Source: an uncultured Clostridia bacterium (GTDB taxonomy: Bacteria; Bacillota; Clostridia; Oscillospirales; Acutalibacteraceae). Taken from it: 49,577 nucleotides of DNA. The notes under the pieces are model-generated. The model was not told the DNA's origin. It saw nothing but the letters and a program-made list of their open reading frames with translations, and did no database searches. Positions 32,780 to 41,910 of the stretch are shown one piece after another. The stretch covers positions 1 to 49,577 of the forward strand of contig CAMEBF010000015.1 in assembly GCA_945912145.1 (NCBI GenBank), given 5' to 3'. How positions within the stretch are numbered: the first letter of the stretch is position 1; each line of letters starts with the position of its first letter. Position numbers and translations under genes: made by a program.

Positions 32780-33271
32780 ATGATCGTCCACCCCATTCCG
32801 CCGGTCTATAATCCGGAATCGGAAATTCTGATTTTAGGGTCGTTCCCATCGGTCAAATCCAGGGAAACCGGCTTTTTCTACGGACATCCGCAGAACCGCT
32901 TCTGGCGCGTCATAGCCGGCGTCTGCGGCTGCGCCGTTCCGCAGAGCATCGAAGAAAAAAAGCGGATGCTCCTGACGCATCACATCGCGGTCTGGGACGT
33001 GATCCGTTCCTGCGAGATCGTCGGCTCCTCCGACAGCAGCATCAAAAACGCCGAACCGAACGATATCCGTCTGATTCTGAACGCTGCGCCGATCCGCGCC
33101 GTTTTCGTCAACGGCAAAAAAGCGGAAAGCCTGTACCGCAAATATCTGGAGCCGGCGACGGGACGACCTGCCGTCGCGCTGCCATCCACAAGTCCGGCCA
33201 ACGCCGCATGGAGCGAACAGAAGCTGCTCGATTTCTGGAACCGGGCGATCTCCGATGCGCTTGAAAAATAG
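32780..33271 (+). CDS. DNA-deoxyinosine/uracil glycosylase (MUG-like)
   Basis: 163 residues. Matches the family-6 DNA-deoxyinosine glycosylase group of the uracil-DNA glycosylase superfamily: ILGSFPSVKSR, FFYGHPQNRFWRV, an AVWDV strand and the closing LPSTSPANA motif. Removes deaminated bases (hypoxanthine, uracil). GAGG upstream of the start. Confidence 0.88.
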   Translation: MIVHPIPPVYNPESEILILGSFPSVKSRETGFFYGHPQNRFWRVIAGVCGCAVPQSIEEKKRMLLTHHIAVWDVIRSCEIVGSSDSSIKNAEPNDIRLILNAAPIRAVFVNGKKAESLYRKYLEPATGRPAVALPSTSPANAAWSEQKLLDFWNRAISDALEK

Positions 33272-33286
33272 ACATATCATATGAAA

Positions 33287-33321
33287 AATCCGGCTTCCGT
33301 TTGACGGGATGCCGGACTTTT
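33287..33321. terminator. Bidirectional terminator
   Basis: TCCGGC and GCCGGA with inner CCGT/ACGG pairs, A-run on the left and T-run on the right. Serves the converging glycosylase and GH38-related genes. Confidence 0.85.
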
Positions 33322-33323
33322 TG

Positions 33324-35369
33324 TTATTTTGTTGTAATATCAAAGCGGAAACAGGCATTTTCGCCGTACCACAGCGGGAAGTTCGTGCCCCATACATTAT
33401 TATGCAGCACATAGGTCACGCCGTCCGTCCGGAAATCCTCAAATTGATTGTCAAATTCCAGAATCTTGCCCTTGCCGACGGAGATCAGCGGCGCGTCCTC
33501 ATTGACGAAACGATAGGTGCCATTCGGCGTGGTCAGTTCCGTATCGAGAACCGCGTGCAGATTGCGTCCGCCGTTCAGCACGACTTCATCAGGCGCGACG
33601 AGACAGCCGAGCTTATTCAGCCGGAGCGAGCCGTCCGACGGGAAAAGATGGAAATACAATGCTTCGGGCAGACGGTTCGCGTCCTTGCCGAACCAGGAAA
33701 GCTCCGCCTGCAAGCCCTGTTCCGTTACCGTGTATAGAATCTGTACCAGACGTGGCGCACCGAGCTCTTCATTCAGGGTTTTATCGCAGACCAGCTCGAC
33801 AAGAATCCGCGCGTTTTCGGGATCGACCGCAGCCTTTTTCAGTCGGTACGGAAAACGACCGGTCGGATAGCGGTCTTTCACATACGAGAGATACGGCCGC
33901 GCAAAATCGCCGTAGACCCACGTTTTGTTGCCTTCGACGTTGCGGCTGTAATGCGTCAGCCAGAAATCATAATCGTCGCTGCTGAACGAACGGTAGGTCA
34001 GAACCGGCTTGTCGTTCGGCCGAACGACATCATTGTTCCGATACCGCAGCAGTCCGATGCCGCCGGCGCGGTTGAGCTGAAACGCCCAGTCGCCTTTTTT
34101 GATCACGCGGAACGGGTCGCCGTGGCCGTCCGGTGTCGCCGGTGTTTTCGGCACAAGCGCGTCAAGCTCTGCGATGGCCTCATGCCGGTGCTCTTCGGAA
34201 AGAGCGCAAATCGCCTTGGCAATGTAGCCGCGCTGCTCCGCCCAGCTCTCTTCCATCCGGCGGTAGGAGCCTTGCGCGTAGCCGCCGCCGATCCTCGCAC
34301 CGAGTACATAGATATTCTGCGGATTTTCGGGGAAATCGCGGAACGGATGACGCATTTTGACAATGTCTCTTTTGCGCGCTTTTTGGAAATCCTTTTTCAG
34401 GTAATTTTCATAATCGGAGAGATATTTTTTGGAGTCCAGACCGCAGGTATGCTCCGCGATGCACATTGCCGCGTCCGTAAAATCCGCATATTCGCGGGAA
34501 TCTTTCGTCATCGAGCCGTCCGCAAGCCAGCGGCGTTTCAACTTTTGCAGCGTCCGCAGGGAAGCCGCCTTATACGGATCGGTCGCTGCGCCGTGAATCC
34601 AGGTGTCGCCGAGCTCGCCGGTAAAGACGGGAAGCTTTTCACGCGCTTCCCAGATCACGTCGGCGAAATCGTCCATCGTGCCTGCCTCGACCGTATACCC
34701 CGGGAACTGCTGCTCGATCGCGTTGAATTTTTCAAGAATTTTGGAGGGAGCCGGCGCACCGTGGTTGTCAAGCGTGTGATCGAAATAGAGCACCTCTTCG
34801 ACGACGTCGCTCCGGAAAGCTCCGCCGTAATCCGCCGAGTAAATCACGACAATCTCCGCATCTTCAACCCGCCACAAAAAACATTCCGGCACCTCCGGCA
34901 GACGGGACGAACCGTTGACGCCGATATGCAGAAGCTTAATGCCGTGCTTCGCGAGCTGCTTCACCAGCCCTTTCGTATGTCCGGGAACGTCCGTGACCTT
35001 GGCGGCGACCGTCTTGCGGCCGCGCACCTCATCGAGCGTATCAACGATGGAAAGGCCGTAGTCCAGCGTGTCCTCGTCGAGCAGCTCCGTATGCGTCGTG
35101 AACGGCATGGCGTGCGGCGCGATATCACCACGCTTAACGGCAAACAGCAGCTTCTGCTTTTGCTCCGGCGTTCCGTCGCGCAGCGCTTCCTTCAGAATCC
35201 ATGAACCCGTCGTCCAGACGAAGCGTTTTTTCTCCGGCGTGTTGACCTGCTCGGCAAGCCGAACCGCACCGGGAATAAAAGAATCAATATATTTTCGCCG
35301 GATGACAGCGGCAAAATCCGTAAAGCCCAGATCCAGATGCGTTTTGGAAACCACAATAACCTTTTTCAT
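33324..35369 (-). CDS. GH38-related protein (DUF5054-like)
   Basis: 681 residues, AAGGAG before the ATG, no signal peptide. The N-terminus IVVSKTHLDLGFTDF mirrors the alpha-mannosidase family opening with a metal-binding His and Asp. VTDVPGHTKGLVKQL, a TGELGDTWIHGAATDP loop and the C-terminal beta-sandwich match the DUF5054 group, from memory. Likely a cytoplasmic glycosidase acting on alpha-linked sugars; substrate unassigned. Confidence 0.75.
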   Translation of the reverse strand: MKKVIVVSKTHLDLGFTDFAAVIRRKYIDSFIPGAVRLAEQVNTPEKKRFVWTTGSWILKEALRDGTPEQKQKLLFAVKRGDIAPHAMPFTTHTELLDEDTLDYGLSIVDTLDEVRGRKTVAAKVTDVPGHTKGLVKQLAKHGIKLLHIGVNGSSRLPEVPECFLWRVEDAEIVVIYSADYGGAFRSDVVEEVLYFDHTLDNHGAPAPSKILEKFNAIEQQFPGYTVEAGTMDDFADVIWEAREKLPVFTGELGDTWIHGAATDPYKAASLRTLQKLKRRWLADGSMTKDSREYADFTDAAMCIAEHTCGLDSKKYLSDYENYLKKDFQKARKRDIVKMRHPFRDFPENPQNIYVLGARIGGGYAQGSYRRMEESWAEQRGYIAKAICALSEEHRHEAIAELDALVPKTPATPDGHGDPFRVIKKGDWAFQLNRAGGIGLLRYRNNDVVRPNDKPVLTYRSFSSDDYDFWLTHYSRNVEGNKTWVYGDFARPYLSYVKDRYPTGRFPYRLKKAAVDPENARILVELVCDKTLNEELGAPRLVQILYTVTEQGLQAELSWFGKDANRLPEALYFHLFPSDGSLRLNKLGCLVAPDEVVLNGGRNLHAVLDTELTTPNGTYRFVNEDAPLISVGKGKILEFDNQFEDFRTDGVTYVLHNNVWGTNFPLWYGENACFRFDITTK

Positions 35370-35561
35370 CGAATCGCTCCTTATTCTTTCTTACCTGTTT
35401 ATTATATCGTAACTCACGCCGTCAAGTCAAGCGCGATTGCGTTTTGCGCCGCGAAAGAGACATACAAGATAAAAAAGCCGTCGAAGAGCGCCGCGATGCC
35501 CGAAATATAATGCGGAAACGAAAAAATTTTCAAATATTTAATTTTTATTTTTTGAAGTTTA
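35370..35561. other. Intergenic stretch upstream of the LRR-dockerin gene
   Basis: Between the divergent GH38-related and LRR-dockerin genes (301 bp in all). Apart from the promoter at 35562-35590, no hairpin array, repeat element or small ORF with a good ribosome site was seen. Confidence 0.5.
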
Positions 35562-35590
35562 TTGACAACATCGCTTTTATGGGGTATAAT
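35562..35590 (+). promoter_or_regulatory. Consensus sigma-A promoter of the LRR-dockerin gene
   Basis: TTGACA (35562-35567), 17-bp spacer, TATAAT (35585-35590): a perfect match. The 5' UTR is about 75 bases. Confidence 0.9.
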
Positions 35591-35670
35591 TCAATAGAAA
35601 ATACTATCATTATGCTCTTTTGATGATACTATTAAGGATTGAAAAAACACTTATATGGGAGGAACTTCTT

Positions 35671-37521
35671 ATGATTACCACAAAGAAGCACACGAGAGTT
35701 TTATCTCTTATCCTGGCAGTCCTGATGCTGATGAGCATATCCGTTACGGGGTTCGCCGCCGACGCGGAGTTTGCTTATTATTTCGCGGATAAGGATAAAA
35801 CCGAGATCTACGTTACCGGCTTTAAAGGCAGCGTTCCCGCGGACGGAATCGTCGAGATCCCCGATGAGATCGACGGCTACACCGTTGTCGGTATCGCGGA
35901 ACATACCTTTGATAATCTTCAGGATCTGCGGGTTGTCATCATTCCCGCCACCGTTACGGACATCGACGAGGATGCGTTCTATAACTGCAACGGCATCGTT
36001 GACGTGCAGGTGAAGAATCCCGACGAAATTGACGTCGGCGACGACGTTTTCGATTCCACCGAATGGTATGAGGAGCATAAGCAGGATTACGTCATCAGCG
36101 GCACGACGCTTGTCAGCTACAAGGGCAACGACGAGATCGTAACCGTTCCGTACAACTGCACCATGATCGCCGACGGTGCTTTCAAAAACAACAAGAAGAT
36201 CAAAACCGTATATATTGAAAAAGACATCAAGACCATCGGCAAAAACGCTTTCGCCGGCTGCACCTCTCTTGAGAATGTCATCGTAGGCGACGGCGTCGGC
36301 ACGGTCAAGATCGGCAAGGATGCCTTTACCGGTACGCCCTGGCTCGCGAATTATCCGAGCACATTTGTCATCATCGGCACGACTCTTGTCAAATACAAGG
36401 GCGCGGACAGCTCCGTTCTGATCCCCAATGTCGTGACTGCAATCGCCGACGAAGCTTTCTATGTCGGTGAAGCGAACGAAGGCATTGCTTTCAAGGTCAG
36501 AGTTCCCATCTCCGTTAAGGAGTTCGGGGAAGAGTGCTTCTACCTGTACGATTCTGCCAGCAAGGTCTATCCCGAAGTTCTCGTTTACGAAGGTTCTGCC
36601 GCCGAGGAATACTGCAAAGTTGAAGGGCTTCATTATCAATATGCTCCCCTGCCCGGCGACGCGGATCTCAACGGCAAAGTAACGGCAGTAGACGCCCGTT
36701 ACGTGCTCCGTCTGGCCGCAAAGCTTGAGAATCCCCAGATCGCTGCAGAAGTCAAAGAGGCGGCCGACATCACGGCGGACGGCAAAATCGGTGCAGACGA
36801 TGCCAGAATGATCCTCCGCATTGCCGCAAACCTTGAAAAATATGACGTCAACGCGCTGCTCATGATGCCCAGAACCGACTATGAAGTTCTTCTGACGGCT
36901 GCCAATGCCATGTCCATCGCCAAGGCTTACAGATGCGCATACTCCAAGATTGCCTATCAGGAGATCTCTGCGCTCAACATGAACGCGAACACCAAGACCT
37001 ATCTCAACCGCTTCCAGAATGAGCTGACAAGCGAAAAGAAGGCGGAAACGATCACCTACAATCAGGATACGGACGAAGCCTACAACAATCTGTTTGACAT
37101 CACGCTGCTTGACGCAAGTAAGATCGAATCCTATATCTGCTCGCTGAACGACGGCGTTTACAACATCAAGATCGTCCTGAAAGATGAAACGATCAACGGC
37201 AAGGATGTCGATGCGGTTTCCTACACGCAGAAGATGTTCCCCGTTGAGACGGTCGCGCACTACACGAACGCCATCCAGAACAAGTATTGGTACAATGCCG
37301 ACAAGTTCGACTACGATATGACCTATCACGGCTGCACGCTGGAAATGAGCGTCAACGCCGATACGATGAAGCTCAACTCCGTGACGCTGACCATGAACTA
37401 TAACTTCTCTATCACGGGTGAGATCCTCGGCATCAAGATCTCCGGCGACAAGAATAAGCCCGCAACGGCGACGAGAACGGATACGGTCAAATACTCCAAC
37501 TTCGTTTACTTCACCAAATAA
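35671..37521 (+). CDS. Secreted BspA-type LRR protein with an internal dockerin
   Basis: 616 residues from ATG 35671 (GGGAGG upstream), where a signal peptide starts (cleavage after GFAA). Residues about 30-315 are LRR_5-type units (IVEIPDEIDGYTVVGIAEHTF, AFKNNKKIKTVYI, NAFAGCTSLENVIV) with a duplicated insert (ISGTTLVSYKGNDEIVTVP / IIGTTLVKYKGADSSVLIP). A two-repeat dockerin follows in the middle (about 329-392: GDADLNGKVTAVDAR, ADITADGKIGADDAR), then an unassigned C-terminal domain of about 220 residues. Its position between domains is unusual; no cohesin is seen nearby. Confidence 0.87.
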   Translation: MITTKKHTRVLSLILAVLMLMSISVTGFAADAEFAYYFADKDKTEIYVTGFKGSVPADGIVEIPDEIDGYTVVGIAEHTFDNLQDLRVVIIPATVTDIDEDAFYNCNGIVDVQVKNPDEIDVGDDVFDSTEWYEEHKQDYVISGTTLVSYKGNDEIVTVPYNCTMIADGAFKNNKKIKTVYIEKDIKTIGKNAFAGCTSLENVIVGDGVGTVKIGKDAFTGTPWLANYPSTFVIIGTTLVKYKGADSSVLIPNVVTAIADEAFYVGEANEGIAFKVRVPISVKEFGEECFYLYDSASKVYPEVLVYEGSAAEEYCKVEGLHYQYAPLPGDADLNGKVTAVDARYVLRLAAKLENPQIAAEVKEAADITADGKIGADDARMILRIAANLEKYDVNALLMMPRTDYEVLLTAANAMSIAKAYRCAYSKIAYQEISALNMNANTKTYLNRFQNELTSEKKAETITYNQDTDEAYNNLFDITLLDASKIESYICSLNDGVYNIKIVLKDETINGKDVDAVSYTQKMFPVETVAHYTNAIQNKYWYNADKFDYDMTYHGCTLEMSVNADTMKLNSVTLTMNYNFSITGEILGIKISGDKNKPATATRTDTVKYSNFVYFTK

Positions 37522-37537
37522 GATAAACATCATCAAA

Positions 37538-37573
37538 CAGCGTGAAAGGCAACTGCTTTTCACGCTGTATTTT
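37538..37573 (+). terminator. Terminator after the LRR-dockerin gene
   Basis: CAGCGTGAAA and TTTTCACGCTG pair around GGCAACTGC, followed by TATTTTTA. Confidence 0.8.
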
Positions 37574-38472
37574 TATGCCTGCGTTCCGGCTGCCTCTTTT
37601 GCCGCCTCGACGAATTGTAAAACATCCTCCGGCGCGTTGTGACTGAAAAGCAGTCCGTACGGTATGCTGTAGTCCCAATTAACAGGAATGGTAACCAGAC
37701 CGGGATGAACTTCCTGCCAGCACTCGATCGTCAGCAAGACATTGCCCGTTTCCGCGCATCGGTTGAAAACCGAAAGGTCATAGAACGGCGGCGTATCTTC
37801 AATATGAATCTGCGGGTGATTGGTTTCCAGATCGTGCCGCAGAAAATCATTGACGCCGGAGTCGCCGCGCCGCACCATCATCAGCGTTTCTCCGTAAAGA
37901 TCTTCAATATTCAGTTTTTTCTTTTCCGCCAAGCGGTGATCCCGCGAAACCGCAATCATTTTTTGATAGCGTCCTAACGGCAGAAACCGACACAGCGACA
38001 ACCACGCCTTGGAATCGCAGACGCCGATGAGGAAATCGAACTTTTCACCAAGCTTTTCGATCTCCCCCAGAATGCCCTCGTGGTTGTCTTCAAACGGAAC
38101 AAGATGCAGCTTATAATCGGGGAACAGATGATTGACATGGTACCACAAATCCATAAACGGCTTTGCCGGATTCAGGAGCGACGTGCCGACGCAGAACGTC
38201 GTGTCATAGGTATGCGTAGCTGCTCTGGCTTCCGCGATGGATTTTTCCGCATAATCGGCCATAAACTTCGCATTGCGGGCAATCACATTTCCGGCTGCTG
38301 TCAGTCGGATCCCCGTCGGCGTGCGCTGCGTCAGCGTCAGATTCAAATGGCTTTCCAGCGTGTTGATCTGCTTCATCACAGCCGTCGGCGAAAGAAACAG
38401 CCGTTCTGCCGCCTTGGTAAAGCTGCCACAGTCCGCCACCGCCAAAAACGTTCGTAGCATCGGATTAAGCAT
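37573..38472 (-). CDS. LysR-family transcriptional regulator
   Basis: 299 residues, GGGAGG 6 bases before the ATG. N-terminal winged HTH of LysR type (MLRTFLAVADCGSFTKAAERLFLSPTAVMKQI... split as usual, LTQRTPTGIRLTAAG), C-terminal substrate-binding fold. Divergent from the redox operon with 116 bp between starts, the classic arrangement for a LysR regulator and its targets. Effector unknown. Confidence 0.92.
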   Translation of the reverse strand: MLNPMLRTFLAVADCGSFTKAAERLFLSPTAVMKQINTLESHLNLTLTQRTPTGIRLTAAGNVIARNAKFMADYAEKSIAEARAATHTYDTTFCVGTSLLNPAKPFMDLWYHVNHLFPDYKLHLVPFEDNHEGILGEIEKLGEKFDFLIGVCDSKAWLSLCRFLPLGRYQKMIAVSRDHRLAEKKKLNIEDLYGETLMMVRRGDSGVNDFLRHDLETNHPQIHIEDTPPFYDLSVFNRCAETGNVLLTIECWQEVHPGLVTIPVNWDYSIPYGLLFSHNAPEDVLQFVEAAKEAAGTQA

Positions 38473-38502
38473 AAAATTCCTCCCGTTTTGTATAAACTTT
38501 TA

Positions 38503-38519
38503 GTTGATACTATTGTAAC
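38503..38519 (+). promoter_or_regulatory. Candidate LysR operator
   Basis: GTT-N11-AAC, an imperfect dyad of the T-N11-A type bound by LysR proteins, centred about 45 bp before the -10 box. Confidence 0.5.
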
Positions 38520-38529
38520 ATATCGGTGA

Positions 38530-38558
38530 TTCCGTGTCAAGCAGAAACGTGGTATGAT
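38530..38558 (+). promoter_or_regulatory. Promoter of the redox operon
   Basis: TATGAT -10 (38553-38558); the -35 position (TTCCGT) is poor, as expected for an activator-dependent promoter. Confidence 0.55.
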
Positions 38559-38588
38559 AAAAGCAACAGGAACGGAGGCGCAAAAAAA

Positions 38589-39101
38589 ATGAGCAGAATA
38601 TTGGTCGCTTTTTATTCAAGAGCGGAGGAAAACTATGTAAACGGCGAACTGCGAATGCTGCCCGTAGGCAATACGGAGATCGCCGCCGGTATTATTCAGA
38701 AGTTAACAGATGCAGACATATTCAAAATCGAACAGGCCGAGCCTTACGACACGTCCTATAACGAATGTATCGCGCAGGCGCAGACCGACGCGAAACGAAA
38801 CGCTCGTCCCGCCCTGAAACGCATTCCCGAAACGCTCGACAGCTATGACGTAATTTATCTCGGCTACCCGAATTACTGGAGCACCATGCCGATGGCGGTC
38901 TTCACGTTTCTGGAGCATTTCGACATAAGCGGCAAAATCATCAGGCCGTTCTGCACACATGAGGGAAGCGGTCTGGGAAGAAGCATAGCGGACATCAAAA
39001 AGCTTTGTCCGTCAGCAATGGTAAAAGAGGGTCTTGCGATTCGCGGCAGCCGCGCCGGGCAATCGCAGAGCGAAATCACAAAATGGATTGCGGAGGAATA
39101 A
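38589..39101 (+). CDS. Flavodoxin
   Basis: 170 residues from ATG 38589 (GGAGG upstream). FMN-binding loop region ILVAFYSRAEENY and the YDVIYLGYPNYWSTMP loop stack the flavin; EGSGLGRSIADIK completes the fold. Flavodoxin_4-like. Long-chain type by size. First gene of the LysR-linked operon; likely electron carrier for the reductases downstream. Confidence 0.88.
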   Translation: MSRILVAFYSRAEENYVNGELRMLPVGNTEIAAGIIQKLTDADIFKIEQAEPYDTSYNECIAQAQTDAKRNARPALKRIPETLDSYDVIYLGYPNYWSTMPMAVFTFLEHFDISGKIIRPFCTHEGSGLGRSIADIKKLCPSAMVKEGLAIRGSRAGQSQSEITKWIAEE

Positions 39102-39103
39102 CC

Positions 39104-39520
39104 ATGACAGATATAAATGAGCTCAGCGTATTTTCCGCAGGCGACAAAAACGAAGCCTTTGCGCAGTATTTCATCGGGCAGAGCTATCTCAATATGCTTT
39201 CGACCGAGCAGGTCGTCATCGGCAACGTGACCTTTGAGCCAAAATCCCGCAACAACTGGCACATTCATCACGCCGAAAAGGGCGGCGGTCAGATGCTGCT
39301 TGTGACGGCAGGCAAGGGCTGGTATCAGGCATGGGGCAAACCGGCAAGAGAATTGAAGCCCGGCGACGTCGTACACATTCCGGCGGGCGTCAAGCATTGG
39401 CACGGCGCAGCGGCAGATTCATGGTTTCAGCATTTGGCGATCGAAGTCCCCGGCGAGAGCACACAAACCGAATGGTGTGAACCGATGAGCGACGATGAAT
39501 ACGAAAAACTCGGAAAGTGA
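39104..39520 (+). CDS. Cupin-domain protein
   Basis: 138 residues, GGAGG before ATG 39104, 2 bp after the flavodoxin stop. Single cupin with motif 1 NNWHIHHAEKGGGQML (His, His, Glu/Gln) and motif 2 KPGDVVHIPAGVKHWHGA. Usually paired with carboxymuconolactone decarboxylase-like proteins, as here. Confidence 0.92.
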   Translation: MTDINELSVFSAGDKNEAFAQYFIGQSYLNMLSTEQVVIGNVTFEPKSRNNWHIHHAEKGGGQMLLVTAGKGWYQAWGKPARELKPGDVVHIPAGVKHWHGAAADSWFQHLAIEVPGESTQTEWCEPMSDDEYEKLGK

Positions 39521-39530
39521 GGAGAAGCCA

Positions 39531-39857
39531 ATGGAAAAGATAACAGCAGGAAGAGACGCGCTCGGCGAATTTGCGCCGGAATTCGCGCATCTGAATGACG
39601 ACATCCTCTTCGGTGAGGTCTGGTCGAGAGACGAAAAGCTCTCCGCAAGGGACAGGAGCATCGTCACCGTGACCGCGCTGATGGCAAGCGGCATTCTCGA
39701 CAGCTCCTTGCAGCATCATTTAACCAACGCGAAAAACAACGGCGTAACCAAAGAAGAGATCGCCGAAATTCTGACTCATGCGGCGTTTTATGCCGGCTGG
39801 CCGAAAGCGTGGGCGGCGTTCCGCATGGCAAAAGAAATCTGGGAGGAAGAAGCATGA
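39531..39857 (+). CDS. Carboxymuconolactone decarboxylase-family protein
   Basis: 108 residues from ATG 39531. The family helical core is seen in WSRDEKLSARDRSIVTVTAL, LQHHLTNAKNNGVTKEEIAEILTHAAFYAGWPKA. It lacks the CxxC of AhpD-type peroxidase adaptors and fits the CMD group that works with the upstream cupin. Its stop overlaps the next start (ATGA). Confidence 0.92.
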   Translation: MEKITAGRDALGEFAPEFAHLNDDILFGEVWSRDEKLSARDRSIVTVTALMASGILDSSLQHHLTNAKNNGVTKEEIAEILTHAAFYAGWPKAWAAFRMAKEIWEEEA

Positions 39858-40390
39858 AAAAGGTATTGATTCTTTCGGCAAGTCCGCGACGGCACGGCAA
39901 TTCCGATCTGCTGTGCGACCGCTTCGCCGAAGGCGCAATGACGAGCGGACACGATGTGGAAAAAATCTTTTTAGCCGACAAAACAATCGGCTACTGCCGC
40001 GGCTGCGGCGTCTGCAACACGACGCACAAGTGCGTACAAAAGGACGATATGGCCGAAATCCTTGACAAAATGGTGAACGCCGATGTGATCGTGCTGGCGA
40101 CGCCGGTCTATTTTTACACGATGGACGGCCAGATGAAAACACTGATCGACCGCACCGTTCCTCGTTATACGGAGATTGCCGACAAGGATTTCTATTTTAT
40201 CCTAACGGCTGCCGACACCGACAAGGCAAGTCTCAACCGCGCCATGGAAGCGTTCCGCGGTTTTACCCAGGATTGCCTGCCGGGAGCCAGAGAAGCAGGC
40301 ATCGTCTACGGCGTCGGCGCATGGCAGGTCGGTGAAATCAAAACAACATCAGCCTACGAAGAAGCCTATCAGATGGGAAAGAAGATATAA
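39854..40390 (+). CDS. NADPH-dependent FMN reductase/iron-sulfur flavoprotein-like
   Basis: 178 residues. Starts ILSASPRRHGNSDLL, the flavin phosphate loop. CRGCGVCNTTHKC has four Cys spaced as in small flavoproteins that bind a cluster or use redox Cys. TPVYFYTMDGQMKTLIDR is the second flavin loop. Translationally coupled to the CMD gene. Likely an NAD(P)H:flavin/quinone reductase. Confidence 0.88.
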   Translation: MKKVLILSASPRRHGNSDLLCDRFAEGAMTSGHDVEKIFLADKTIGYCRGCGVCNTTHKCVQKDDMAEILDKMVNADVIVLATPVYFYTMDGQMKTLIDRTVPRYTEIADKDFYFILTAADTDKASLNRAMEAFRGFTQDCLPGAREAGIVYGVGAWQVGEIKTTSAYEEAYQMGKKI

Positions 40391-40391
40391 A

Positions 40392-40706
40392 ATGGAATCC
40401 ATCACTTTATCAAACGGCGTCGAAATGCCGCTTTTAGGCTACGGCGTCTATCAGATCACAAAAGAAGAATGCGAACGCGGCGTGATCGTGATTCCAAAAT
40501 CCACGCACAAAGAGCGCATGGAAGAAAATTTCAACGTCTTCGACTTCGCGCTGACGGACGACGACATGACCGCCGTCGCCTCTCTCGACCGGCAGAAGAG
40601 CGCGTTCTTCTCGCATCAGGATCCCGCGATGGTCGAATGGTTTGTCCGCATGGTTGAGGAACGCAAAAAGCAGCACGATTGTGCAAAAGAGAAAAAGAGT
40701 TGGTAA
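40392..40706 (+). pseudogene. Aldo/keto reductase with a large in-frame internal deletion
   Basis: 104 residues, against about 280 for the family. The first 20 residues match the AKR start (GVEMPLLGYGVYQITKEECERGV); the sequence then jumps directly to the family C-terminus (VIVIPKSTHKERMEENFNVFDF...LDRQKSAFFSHQDP). The catalytic Asp, Tyr, Lys and His and most of the barrel are absent. The junction is near 40480-40490. The frame stays open and starts 2 bp after the previous gene, so a short peptide may still be made, but it cannot be an oxidoreductase. Confidence 0.85.
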
Positions 40707-40733
40707 GACATTGAAGAAACGGAGGAAACAGCA

Positions 40734-41723
40734 ATGACAGAGCTCAATTTATCACAAGAATGGGATAAAATCTTCCCGAAAAGCGACAATGTGGAACACC
40801 AAAAAGTGACATTTCACAATCGTTACGGCATTACCCTTGCGGCGGATATGTACACGCCGAAAAACGCACCGGGCAAGCTTCCGGCGATTGCGGTAAGCGG
40901 GCCTTTCGGCGCAGTAAAAGAACAGGCTTCCGGCTTGTATGCGCAAACGATGGCGGAGAGAGGATTTCTGACGATTGCGTTTGACCCGTCATTCACGGGA
41001 GAAAGCGGCGGCGAACCGCGATATATGGCGTCTCCCGACATCAACACCGAGGACTTTCAGGCGGCGGTGGATTTCCTGTCCGTGCAGGACAATGTGGACT
41101 GTGAAAGAATCGGCATTATCGGAATCTGCGGTTGGGGCGGTCTTGCGCTGAATGCGGCGGCGCTTGACACCCGAATCAAAGCGACCGTCACTTCGACTAT
41201 GTATGATATGTGCCGCGTCACCGCGAAAGGTTACTTTGACGCCGAGGACAGCGAAGCAGCTCGTTATGCAAAACGCAAAGCATGGAACGCCCAAAGAACC
41301 GCGGAATATCGGTCCGGGACTTATGTGCGCGGCGGCGGTGTTGTGGATCCGTTGCCCGAAGACGCCCCGTTCTTCGTCAAGGACTATTACGATTACTATA
41401 AAACCGAACGCGGCTATCACAAGCGTTCACTCAATTCCAATGAGGGTTGGAATATTACCGGCTGTATGTCCTTCCTGAATATGCCGATTTTACGGTACAG
41501 CAACGAAATCCGCAGCGCCGTGCTGATGATTCACGGCGAAAAAGCACATTCCTGTTACTTCAGCAAGGACGCCTTTTCCGATATGATGCGGGACAACGCT
41601 TATACAAACAACAAGGAGCTCCTGCTCATTCCCGACGCCGTGCATACCGACCTGTATGACGGCGGTGAGAAAAACGCAATTCCCTTTGATAAAATGGCGC
41701 AGTTTTTTAAGACGAATCTGTAA
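40734..41723 (+). CDS. Alpha/beta hydrolase
   Basis: 329 residues, GGAGG before the ATG. Alpha/beta-hydrolase pattern with AVSGPFGAVKEQASGLYAQ, FDPSFTGESGGEPR, the elbow IGICGWGGLALNAAALD, VLMIHGEKAHSCYF (acid region) and IPDAVHTDLYD (catalytic His). At the elbow a Cys occupies the place usually held by Ser. Last gene of the LysR-linked operon; relatives commonly sit with aldo/keto reductases and flavodoxins. Confidence 0.85.
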   Translation: MTELNLSQEWDKIFPKSDNVEHQKVTFHNRYGITLAADMYTPKNAPGKLPAIAVSGPFGAVKEQASGLYAQTMAERGFLTIAFDPSFTGESGGEPRYMASPDINTEDFQAAVDFLSVQDNVDCERIGIIGICGWGGLALNAAALDTRIKATVTSTMYDMCRVTAKGYFDAEDSEAARYAKRKAWNAQRTAEYRSGTYVRGGGVVDPLPEDAPFFVKDYYDYYKTERGYHKRSLNSNEGWNITGCMSFLNMPILRYSNEIRSAVLMIHGEKAHSCYFSKDAFSDMMRDNAYTNNKELLLIPDAVHTDLYDGGEKNAIPFDKMAQFFKTNL

Positions 41724-41819
41724 GCAAGCAAGGCAACGGAAAAAGAGACTGCCGAATCGGAACACGAGATCGCAGATTGGCTCGCCGGGCTCAGTTTAAA
41801 AGAATCATGCATTATTCCT

Positions 41820-41855
41820 CAGAGGCATCGAATCGGCGGTGCCTCTGTTTTTTTT
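41820..41855 (+). terminator. Terminator of the redox operon
   Basis: CAGAGGCA and TGCCTCTG with a 12-base loop and eight T. The gap 41724-42026 otherwise holds only the promoter below. Confidence 0.9.
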
Positions 41856-41910
41856 GCCGGAAAAATTTTCACTTTTTTTGCTTTCCGCCGCAGAAATTTC
41901 CCGATTTCAC

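Noticed and set aside
35701-37563. 620-codon minus-strand open frame opposite the LRR-dockerin gene
   Set aside because: Shadow frame; the plus strand has promoter, ribosome site, signal peptide and domains.
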